From NCBI GenBank assembly GCA_034678545.1, contig JAXDBS010000095.1, forward strand, positions 1-64,000: DNA of 64,000 nt. The letters are read 5' to 3'. The position numbers and the translations under genes were made by a program. Source of the stretch: UBA5614 sp034678545. Lineage in GTDB: Bacteria > Cloacimonadota > Cloacimonadia > Cloacimonadales > Cloacimonadaceae. The notes beneath the pieces were generated by a model that had not been told where the DNA came from, ran no database searches, and was given only the letters and a program-made list of their open reading frames with translations. Positions 34,683 to 42,102 of this stretch are shown one piece after another (within the stretch, counting starts at the first letter, position 1; each line of letters opens with the position of its first letter).

Positions 34683-36470
34683 TTATTGCGGATTGAGCTG
34701 GATCTGCTGTCCACGGTTTTGAGGCTGGGGCAGGTCGTAATATTCCTTGCGGTTGTCCTCGATTTTCATTTTCTGCCTCTGATTGTAGTACCAGGTGTTG
34801 AGGTGGCTGTTTTTCACGCGGTCGTTGGCTTCGGCCATTAGTTTGGACTGCTGTTTTTTCCATTCTGTTTCGGTTGGCTTGGTGCGTTTGGTGATCTTGG
34901 CCAGGTAGGCATTGGTTTCGTTTTCCACGAGGGAGGTGAATTGCCCTTCGCTCGCAGCCAGCAGGGAATCGGTCAGAACTTTGACGGAACCGATTTCCGG
35001 GATGCTCGATCCCTCCTTGATGTCCACGGCTTCCACGATCTTGAGCGAATCGCGCTCGGCCACGGCGAGGTAATCACTTCCTTTATGCGTTTCAAAAAAC
35101 TCGCGGGCCCCGGCTTTGTTGGCAGCAACCCGCTTGTCCTTTTCCAGCGTGCGGATGATGCCGGCCTTTTCCTTGTCGAAGGGCGAATAGTGATGTCCCA
35201 GGCTGTCCGAGAGCTCGCAGACGTAGCAGTCTCCGTTTTGGGCTGTTTTGACGGGGGGCAGATAACCCAACTGGTTGTTGAAAGCTTCCTTGACCAATTC
35301 CGGGGCGGAATTGATCTCACGCACTGCGCGGTCTGATTCATAAAATTCCGCTGTTTCGGAGACGGTCAGGGAAAGTTCCGCTGCGGCGCGAGTCAGGCCT
35401 TTCTGTGCGGCCAGGGCGTGCAGGGAATCAGCTTCCTGCCTGATAAGCCCTTTCGCTTCGTCGCTGGCTTCGGATTTGATCAGGATGTGACGGGCGTTGA
35501 CCTCTTCCTCGCCCTTGTCGTTGCGGCGGTGGCCCAGGGTCTGGATGATGTGCCAGCCGAACTGACTCTGGATGGGAGGGGAGATCGCGCTGTCTGCCAA
35601 AGCGAATGCTGTGTCCTCAAAAGGCTTGACCATCCTGCCCCGGCCGAACCAGCCAAGGTCTCCTCCCTGCTGGCCTGAACCGGGATCTTGCGAATACTGC
35701 TTGGCCAGTTCGGCAAAGTCCGTTCCGGCCAGAAGTGCCTGGTGGATGGAATCAGCCTTGACCTTGGTATATTTTTCCGATCCCAGCTTGACGAAATAAT
35801 AACGGCGGGCTGGATCCTTGAGGTATTTCTCCCTGTTTTCGCCGTAATAGGTCAGGGCTTCAGCGTCCGAGACCTGTTCAGGCGGTAGCTTGGAATAATC
35901 AAAGTAGATGATCCGGGCGCTGGCCAGATTATTGTCCTTGAACCAGACTCCTTTGACGCTGTCCTGCTTGGCTTTGACCTCGCCTTTGATCACACTGAAC
36001 AGCCTGTCATAGATCATGGTCTCCTTGACCAGCGAGTACACGCTTTTCCTGAACTGCTCGTCCACCTCCAGGGCCTTTTTGAACAACTCCAGGTCGAATT
36101 TGCCGTCTTTCTTGAGGGCATCGAGTTGTTTGACCTGCGCGGGGGGATTCTTGATCACGCTGTCATGGGCCTGCTGATCAGTAATCCTCAGGCCGCGGCG
36201 CTTGATCTCCTTGTCGTAGATAGCGCGGCCGATCAGTTCGTCCCAACAGCGGTCGTTCAGCTCCTTTTTGCGGTCGGCGCTCAGCCTGCCTTCGCGGGAT
36301 TGCCAGAAGTTATAGTAATTGTCCAGGATCCCATTGTATTCCGTAAAGGTGTAGGATTTATTGTCAATCTTGCCGACAATGCCCTTGGGATCTTTTTTCA
36401 GGCCGGACAGGCCGGCAGCCAGCGAAAGGACAAGCAAGGCGCAAACTATCGAGCGTAATGTCTTTTTCAT
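34683..36470 (-). CDS. SurA/PpiD-like peptidyl-prolyl isomerase (parvulin), exported foldase
   Basis: A 595-residue foldase. The start at 36470 (MKKTLRSIVCALLVLSLAAG) has GGAGA six bases upstream and gives a clean signal peptide; an ATG four codons earlier overlaps that site. A SurA-like N-terminal helical domain (residues about 30-170) is followed by a parvulin domain: YYFVKLGS, GTDFAELAKQYSQDPGSGQQ, GGDLGWFGRGRMVKPFEDTAF and SQFGWHIIQTLG. A second, weaker parvulin-like part begins at ARHILIKSEAS. It would help fold outer-membrane or secreted proteins in the periplasm. Its neighbour upstream encodes a large surface protein. Confidence 0.88.
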   Translation of the reverse strand: MKKTLRSIVCALLVLSLAAGLSGLKKDPKGIVGKIDNKSYTFTEYNGILDNYYNFWQSREGRLSADRKKELNDRCWDELIGRAIYDKEIKRRGLRITDQQAHDSVIKNPPAQVKQLDALKKDGKFDLELFKKALEVDEQFRKSVYSLVKETMIYDRLFSVIKGEVKAKQDSVKGVWFKDNNLASARIIYFDYSKLPPEQVSDAEALTYYGENREKYLKDPARRYYFVKLGSEKYTKVKADSIHQALLAGTDFAELAKQYSQDPGSGQQGGDLGWFGRGRMVKPFEDTAFALADSAISPPIQSQFGWHIIQTLGHRRNDKGEEEVNARHILIKSEASDEAKGLIRQEADSLHALAAQKGLTRAAAELSLTVSETAEFYESDRAVREINSAPELVKEAFNNQLGYLPPVKTAQNGDCYVCELSDSLGHHYSPFDKEKAGIIRTLEKDKRVAANKAGAREFFETHKGSDYLAVAERDSLKIVEAVDIKEGSSIPEIGSVKVLTDSLLAASEGQFTSLVENETNAYLAKITKRTKPTETEWKKQQSKLMAEANDRVKNSHLNTWYYNQRQKMKIEDNRKEYYDLPQPQNRGQQIQLNPQ

Positions 36471-36545
36471 TCCATTCTCCAATAGAGTGATAATCCGAAA
36501 TCAATCTCACAAAGGCTGTTTTTTCGTCAACTGTCTTTTACTAAA

Positions 36546-36571
36546 AAAGCCCGACCGTGAAGCCGGGCTTT
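36546..36571 (-). terminator. rho-independent terminator after the 933-residue surface protein gene
   Basis: AAAGCCCG (36546-36553) pairs with CGGGCTTT (36564-36571); on the minus strand the stem is followed by a T-run. It lies about 20 bases after the stop at 36593. Confidence 0.88.
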
Positions 36572-36592
36572 ATTTCCTTCTTTATTGACTGC

Positions 36593-39394
36593 TTACTTGG
36601 TTAGCAGCATTTTTCTGGTCAGGGACTGGCTGCCGCTTTGCAGACGGTAGAAATAGACGCCGTTGGCGACAGGGGCGTCATTATCATCCAGGCCGTTCCA
36701 GATGACCTTGTAGCTGCCGGCCTTGACGTTATCGTTGAGCAGGGTGCGCACAATCTGGCCTTTGGTATTGTAGATGGTCAGGGTGGCGGGGCCTGCTTTG
36801 GGCAAACTGTAGCTGATCGAGGTTTCGGGATGGAATGGATTTGGGAAGTTGCTGGCAGTGAAGGCCAAGGGGGCGACTGCTGTGTCTTCCGCTCCCGAAG
36901 CGCCGTTTTGGACTATGCTGTGCAGCATAACCTCGCCGCTGGTCAGAGCTGCCCAACCGGTCGCGTTCTTGGTGTAGCTGTGACCGTTGCCCGAGGTGTC
37001 CAAACCGATTGTGGAAGCATTCGAGTACTCCATAATTGCCACGTAATATACACCGTCGTCAATAGTGATATCGGAGCCAGTGGGGATGGGAATGTAGTTC
37101 CAGCCTTCAGTTATGTTGCTGGCGGCATAGGTGAACTGGGTCAGGTGGGTGGCTCCGGGCAGGCCGTCGGGGCCGTTGTCGTCATACACTCTCAGGATCA
37201 TGGGAGAAGTGCCCACAGAGGTCACGTAAACCTTGATGTACTTAAGGGTGGCGACATTGGTGTGGTTGAACTTCACGGCCATCAGGTTGGTGGAGCCGAC
37301 GCTGAAGGCCTGTTCTGATGAGTTGTCGTCATAGCCGATCTCGGCATAGCCGTCGGGCAGGATGTAAGCCACCACCTGATTGGAGGGGCCTGATTCATAC
37401 TGGCCGTACATGGCTGTGACATAGTAATGGTGCAGTCCGCCGGTGACGTTGACATCAGTGTATGTATACACGGTCGGAAGCACTGATGTGATCTCGGTTT
37501 CATCCCGATAGACCTTGTAAGCCGTGATGTCGCGGCTGGGCTGGCCCTCATTCTGGCCCAGCACATAAGTCCTGCCGGCCGCGTCGGCGACGTAAGCCTG
37601 GATGTTCCAGTTGCCGTCGATGTCTCCGGAGGATGCATTATAAATCGAAGACCAGCCGCCAGTGCCGGCTCTGTACATGTCTCCAAAGCCTGCCACTGCG
37701 GGGCCGGCGTCGATGCCTGCGGGATACTGGCCGGCCAGCTGGGAACTCATGTAACCCACCCAGACAGCGGTGCCGGACGGGATTGTGAAGGGCGTGGCTA
37801 GTGTGACGGTGTTCCAGTCATCGATCAGGGGATTGGTGACGGCCTGGGAATATGCTTCCGTACCCTGGGCGCCTGTGTAGATCTTGATCGCATAGTTGAT
37901 GCCTGCTTCGGCGGGGAAGAATTTTACCTGTGTGATGTTCATGCCTACATATGGCAGGATGCTGTTGGTTCCGGAGGCGGGCCATTTGGCAGCCACGTGC
38001 AGATCTGCAGCGGTGGTCAAACCTATAGAGCTGGAGTTGATACCATCGTCATAGTGCAGCCAGCCGGGTTCGCCGCCGCCGCCCGGTTCGGTCCAGGTAA
38101 GTTCCACGTTGGAACCGGTGACCAAGGCTGCCAGGTTGGAAGGTTCGGCTATGAAAATGTCATTGTAGATCTTGACATCGTCGATCATGATGCCGGTGCC
38201 GTCGGGCGTGTCAGCATCGGACTTGAAGTACCAGCGGACTTGGGCAGTCATTCCGGCGTAGTTGGAAATGTAGCCGTCCAAAGAATAGCTTTCCACCATG
38301 GAGGACCAGGTTTCAGGCGCGTCGGAATAGACATAGTTCAGTCCGTTGGGGTCACCGTAGGGATTGCTCATGGCATACCAGGTTACTCCATTGTTGACTG
38401 AGATCTCCCACCCGAAGTATTCGCAATCGGGGAAAGGGTTTGGATCATTGAAAGAACCTTTGATCATGAAATCCACTCTGATGTCGCCGGAGGCAGGCAG
38501 AACAATGGGAGGCGAGGTCAGGTAGTTAAGCATATTGATATTGTAGGAGCCGCTGGTGTTCTGGCAGACATAGGCGTGGGTCGGCGACGGAGCGTCAGCC
38601 ACCGTACCAATTTGCCAGATGTCTCCGCCCAGGGGTACCATGCTGGCCCAGGTCATCTGGCCATCGTCCACACCGTTGTTGGAATAGGAACCCAGCACTA
38701 TGTTGTCAACCATCATGCCGAACATGGCGGGAGCGTCGCCCGTGGAATAGGCCGGGTCGGACGCAAAGGCGAAACGGACCTTCACGTTCTGGTTGGCATA
38801 AGCGCTCAGGTTGAATGTAGCGCTCACCCAGCCGCTGGAATTGCCGCCCCAGCCGGGGATGTTGGGGCCTTCGCCGTGTTCGTAACCAAAGGAATAGGCG
38901 GATGTGATGTTATAGGCAGGCGTTCCGCTGATCGGTGTGTAACTCTGCCCGTTGTCAACTGAGATCCTTACGTTGCAGGCGTCCCAGCCGGTATAGGGGG
39001 CTTCCGCTCCTGCCGGTGACTCCACGTTGTATTTCAACATGAAGGTCAGGGGCGCGGGGCTGGCTCCCAACAGCACCTGGGGCGTATCCAACACCAGGTA
39101 CTGGTGGTCGTAATAACCGCCGATGTTGGTGCCTGAAGCCAGGTCGGGGTCACCCATCCACCAGACATTGCCTTGGGTGCCACCCTCGTTGTAGATATGC
39201 CAGTTGTTCGGGGATTCTGCACCGTCAAAATGGGTCCAGCCGGTTCCCCCGGATTCAAAATCCTCATGGTAAGCAACGACTTCGTACCTGCTGTTTTGGC
39301 TGTTCTGGGGCGATGTACGCAGGGATAGGACCCCATTGGCGAAAACAGCGGAAACAGTCAGCAGAGATAGGATGATGATCCAAATCTGTTTCAT
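36593..39394 (-). CDS. large surface/secreted protein with C-terminal FlgD/T9SS-like sorting domain
   Basis: A 933-residue exported protein. A signal peptide (MKQIWIIILSLLTVSAVFA) is followed by repeated jelly-roll-like modules around residues 45-235, 240-400 and 440-600 (for example EDFESGGTGWTHFDG, DDGINSSSIGL), with fibronectin-like linkers (LAALVTGSNVELTWTEPGG). It ends in a sorting-type domain (residues about 850-933): NFPNPFHPETSISYSLPK, LTIYNTKGQIVRTLL, WNGLDDNDAPVANGVYFYRL and a final SLTRKMLLTK. In Bacteroidetes and relatives such ends direct export by a type IX-like system and cell attachment. A good promoter and terminator frame it as one transcript. Confidence 0.88.
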   Translation of the reverse strand: MKQIWIIILSLLTVSAVFANGVLSLRTSPQNSQNSRYEVVAYHEDFESGGTGWTHFDGAESPNNWHIYNEGGTQGNVWWMGDPDLASGTNIGGYYDHQYLVLDTPQVLLGASPAPLTFMLKYNVESPAGAEAPYTGWDACNVRISVDNGQSYTPISGTPAYNITSAYSFGYEHGEGPNIPGWGGNSSGWVSATFNLSAYANQNVKVRFAFASDPAYSTGDAPAMFGMMVDNIVLGSYSNNGVDDGQMTWASMVPLGGDIWQIGTVADAPSPTHAYVCQNTSGSYNINMLNYLTSPPIVLPASGDIRVDFMIKGSFNDPNPFPDCEYFGWEISVNNGVTWYAMSNPYGDPNGLNYVYSDAPETWSSMVESYSLDGYISNYAGMTAQVRWYFKSDADTPDGTGIMIDDVKIYNDIFIAEPSNLAALVTGSNVELTWTEPGGGGEPGWLHYDDGINSSSIGLTTAADLHVAAKWPASGTNSILPYVGMNITQVKFFPAEAGINYAIKIYTGAQGTEAYSQAVTNPLIDDWNTVTLATPFTIPSGTAVWVGYMSSQLAGQYPAGIDAGPAVAGFGDMYRAGTGGWSSIYNASSGDIDGNWNIQAYVADAAGRTYVLGQNEGQPSRDITAYKVYRDETEITSVLPTVYTYTDVNVTGGLHHYYVTAMYGQYESGPSNQVVAYILPDGYAEIGYDDNSSEQAFSVGSTNLMAVKFNHTNVATLKYIKVYVTSVGTSPMILRVYDDNGPDGLPGATHLTQFTYAASNITEGWNYIPIPTGSDITIDDGVYYVAIMEYSNASTIGLDTSGNGHSYTKNATGWAALTSGEVMLHSIVQNGASGAEDTAVAPLAFTASNFPNPFHPETSISYSLPKAGPATLTIYNTKGQIVRTLLNDNVKAGSYKVIWNGLDDNDAPVANGVYFYRLQSGSQSLTRKMLLTK

Positions 39395-39446
39395 TGTTCC
39401 TCCTTGATATTTCTCCTGATTTTGATGCTTTTATTACACAGTATGC

Positions 39447-39474
39447 ATTTTAGAGGGATGGCGAATTTTGTCAA
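39447..39474 (-). promoter_or_regulatory. promoter of the 933-residue surface protein gene
   Basis: On the minus strand TTGACA (39474-39469), a 16-base spacer and TAAAAT (39452-39447), about 50 bases before the start codon. Confidence 0.75.
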
Positions 39475-39646
39475 AACAATTCTTTGCCTATTACCCTTCC
39501 AACTCATTACATACAACATATCATAAAGTAATTCCTGTTCCAATCCTCCGAAAAATACACCATCCCGGCGCACCGGATTAGTCCTTGACTTTTTGGGCTG
39601 GAATGAACAGCTTGCATCCATAGCTGAATGTTACCAGGGAGATGAA

Positions 39647-40486
39647 ATGCAGCTTTGGAATAAACTTTTCGCAGGCCGCAAGGCCATCATCGGCATGATC
39701 CATGTTCCAGCCCTGCCGGGCACACCCTTGGGCAGCTTAAAGATAAATGACATCATCGGGAAAGCTTTGGCTGAGGCAGACATCTATGCCAGACATGGCC
39801 TGGACGCCCTGCTGCTGGAAAACATGCATGACCTGCCCTATATGAAACAAAATGTGGGGCCGGAAATCACCGCGGTGCTGACCTCCGTGGCCTGTGCCTT
39901 AAAAAGGGAATTCCCCTTGCCAATGGGCATCCAGATTTTGGCTGCCTGCAACCGGGAAGCTTTGGCTGTGGCCCTGGCGGCCGACCTGCAGTTCATCCGG
40001 GCTGAAGGCTTCGTCTTTGGCCAAGTGGCAGACGAAGGCTACATTGACAGCTGCGCCGGCCCGCTGCTGCGCTACCGGCGCTCCATTGGAGCTGAGCACA
40101 TAGCCATTCTGACCGACATCAAAAAAAAACACTCCGCCCACGTTATCACGTCTGATATTTCGTTGGGAGAGACTGCCGCCACGGCTGAATTCTTTCTCAG
40201 CGATGGACTGGTCATAACCGGTTCCGCCACAGGCAAAGCCGTCAATCCATCTGACCTGAACGAAGCGAGAAACCAGGCCGGCCTGCCACTGATCATCGGT
40301 TCAGGCATCACGGCGGAAAACCTGCCTGATTACTGGTCCCTGGCGGACGGTTTTATTGTCGGCTCTTATCTCAAGGAAAAGGGGCTGTGGTCCAATCCCC
40401 TTTCCGAACAGCGGATCAGCCGCCTGCTGGAAGCTGCCGGCACTCTCCGGTTCGCAAACAAACCAGATGAGCCAGAAGTCAGTTGA
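39647..40486 (+). CDS. BtpA/SgcQ family TIM-barrel protein
   Basis: A 279-residue BtpA-family protein. The start at 39647 (MQLWNKLF) has GGGAGA five bases upstream; an earlier start 54 bases away has no such site. Typical blocks are AIIGMIHVPALPGTP, DALLLENMHDLPY, RAEGFVFGQVADEG, LTDIKKKHSAH and DGLVITGSATGK. Family members are linked to photosystem I assembly in cyanobacteria and to sugar operons (SgcQ) elsewhere, so the role here is open. It ends immediately next to the stop of the convergent gene, with no bases between them. Confidence 0.9.
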   Translation: MQLWNKLFAGRKAIIGMIHVPALPGTPLGSLKINDIIGKALAEADIYARHGLDALLLENMHDLPYMKQNVGPEITAVLTSVACALKREFPLPMGIQILAACNREALAVALAADLQFIRAEGFVFGQVADEGYIDSCAGPLLRYRRSIGAEHIAILTDIKKKHSAHVITSDISLGETAATAEFFLSDGLVITGSATGKAVNPSDLNEARNQAGLPLIIGSGITAENLPDYWSLADGFIVGSYLKEKGLWSNPLSEQRISRLLEAAGTLRFANKPDEPEVS

Positions 40487-41362
40487 TTAATAACCGAATT
40501 CTATTCCTGTCACTGCGTAATGGAAAAGCGCGAAGTTGTAGGTCTTATCAACGTCCGCGCCGCCTTCCAGAATCCGGTAGCCCAGCTTCACCCGGGCCCA
40601 GGGCGCCAGCCTGTAACTGACTCCGGCGTAGATGTCCTCGGCCCTGCCCTGCGGTGCTGCCAAAGCGTCTCCTTCCAGCAGGAAATTCAGCTTCGGCAGG
40701 AGGTATTGGCTATATCTGAAATTGATGATCGGGACAAATCCCACGTTGATCAGGGCGGCGGATTTGTCTGTGCTTTTCAACCGGATCCCGGCCTCGCGCA
40801 GCTTGGCTGTGAAACCGATACCGAACTCCGTCCGGGAGTTATTGACCAGATCGTAGCGATAGGTCAGCCGGTAGGAATTGAACCAGTAATAGCCAGTGAT
40901 TTTTCCGTCTGACGGACCGAAGTCCGCTCCGGCAAAGCTGACCGGCGTGTCAAATTCGCCTTTGGAGCGCACGCTCAGCAAGGCGGCCAACGCGCTCAGG
41001 TTGTGCCTTTCGCCCAGTTTCTTGGATATCCTGACCCGCCAGGCCGGCGCCACTTCCGCTTCCAGGTCTTCGGAAAGGGAAAACAGCGTTCCTCCGTCTC
41101 CCGGAACCCGGACGTCGCTGTAGCCAGTAAAGGCCGCTCCGCCTTCCAACTCAAACCTCATCCTGTTCTGTTCTGTGGGGATGACCACTTCCAGAAATCC
41201 CGGGAACAGGGATTCCGTGACTGCCTCCATCATTTCTTCCGAATCGGTGTAACCGTCGTCGGAAGTGTTGGCTTCCCCTTCACCCTGTTGCGCTGGCAGG
41301 CCGGCGGCCCAGCCCGTTAGGAGCAGGGCCAGGGTCAGAATCAATATGTTTCTGTATTTCAT
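40487..41362 (-). CDS. exported beta-barrel-like envelope protein
   Basis: A 291-residue protein with a signal peptide (MKYRNILILTLALLLTGWAAGLPA). A short acidic linker (GEGEANTSDDGYTDSEEMME) precedes a body of alternating strands that ends in YAVTGIEFGY, with a terminal aromatic residue as in outer-membrane barrels. Aromatic-rich amphipathic segments such as GYYWFNSYRLTYRYDL and YAGVSYRLAPWARVKLGY support a barrel. Size suggests 8-12 strands. Substrate or role is unknown. GGAGAG precedes the ATG. Confidence 0.75.
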   Translation of the reverse strand: MKYRNILILTLALLLTGWAAGLPAQQGEGEANTSDDGYTDSEEMMEAVTESLFPGFLEVVIPTEQNRMRFELEGGAAFTGYSDVRVPGDGGTLFSLSEDLEAEVAPAWRVRISKKLGERHNLSALAALLSVRSKGEFDTPVSFAGADFGPSDGKITGYYWFNSYRLTYRYDLVNNSRTEFGIGFTAKLREAGIRLKSTDKSAALINVGFVPIINFRYSQYLLPKLNFLLEGDALAAPQGRAEDIYAGVSYRLAPWARVKLGYRILEGGADVDKTYNFALFHYAVTGIEFGY

Positions 41363-41371
41363 TGTCTCTCC

Positions 41372-41656
41372 TTACTTTCTTTGTTCCAGATTGCGCAGCC
41401 GGGAGCGTAGGTCAGCCTCAAAGGCTTCATCCGACGCATCCGGATCGCGCGTGTCCCGCCACATCTGGCAGGGGGCCAGGGCGCAATCCCCGCAGGATTT
41501 CAATCCTTTTCCCGTTACGCAGTCATGAATGGGGCAGCGCTCCCTCCCCAGAAACGGGGCCCAGGACACCCTGCCGTCCAATTGATTGCAGCCCTCGCAC
41601 TCAGTCCCGAAAGCGCGGCAGTCAACGGGGCAGTTCACTCCGCAGACACTCAGCAT
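41372..41656 (-). CDS. small cysteine-rich protein (DUF3795-like)
   Basis: A 94-residue protein with nine cysteines in a DUF3795-like layout: CGVNCPVDCRAFGTECEGC, then CPIHDCV and CGDCALAPC. The spacing suggests zinc or iron-sulfur binding. Function is unknown. AAGGAG lies before the ATG. It ends eight or nine bases before the barrel-protein start, so both are likely co-transcribed, but there is no functional link that I can see. Confidence 0.8.
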   Translation of the reverse strand: MLSVCGVNCPVDCRAFGTECEGCNQLDGRVSWAPFLGRERCPIHDCVTGKGLKSCGDCALAPCQMWRDTRDPDASDEAFEADLRSRLRNLEQRK

Positions 41657-41860
41657 AGTTAACTCCTTTAGTCCTGTCCCTCCAAGCCGGAGTCATCACC
41701 GGCCCGGACATGGTCCTTTCTGGATTCGTATTGGATTACTTGCTCAAACTAAAGCTGACGTTTCGAGTTATTTTAGTCAAGAAATAAATGCGATACTCCT
41801 CCCCAAAACTTTGGACCGTGCTTTATCCCTCCCTGATCCGCCTGTATCAGCACACTCTCA

Positions 41861-41906
41861 GATAACCTTCAGATCAGGGCAAAACAGGCTTTATCTGAGG
41901 GTTATC
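41861..41906. repeat. palindromic intergenic repeat, copy C
   Basis: Arms GATAACCTTCAGAT (41861-41874) and ATCTGAGGGTTATC (41893-41906) match at 13 of 14 positions, the other being a G-T pair. The 18-base loop CAGGGCAAAACAGGCTTT has the GC-AAAA-GC layout of copies A and B. Confidence 0.75.
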
Positions 41907-42025
41907 AAAGATATATCTCAGGTATGCTATCCAAGCTAGGTTAAACAGCAATAATATTTTCTAGGGATAGGTTTCCATTGCGCCAACGCGGCCAGATCTC
42001 TTAGATCGGGAGCGGCAAAAAAAGC

Positions 42026-42056
42026 TTGACAGAAAATCTGAACAGGATTCTGTATT
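42026..42056 (+). promoter_or_regulatory. candidate promoter of the beta-helix protein gene
   Basis: TTGACA (42026-42031) followed by GAAAATC; the best -10 is TGTATT at 42051-42056 with a 19-base spacer. The -35 is consensus but the spacing is long. Confidence 0.4.
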
Positions 42057-42102
42057 GAATTGCAATTATAAGATCTATATGATATTAACAAAGGAGGAAG
42101 TT

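Larger units (their letters stand above)
41657..42102. other. divergent intergenic region with palindromic repeat and promoter
   Basis: A 446-base gap holding repeat copy C (41861-41906) and a TTGACA box (42026) before the 42103 gene. Bases 41740-41850 show nothing recognisable. Confidence 0.55.
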
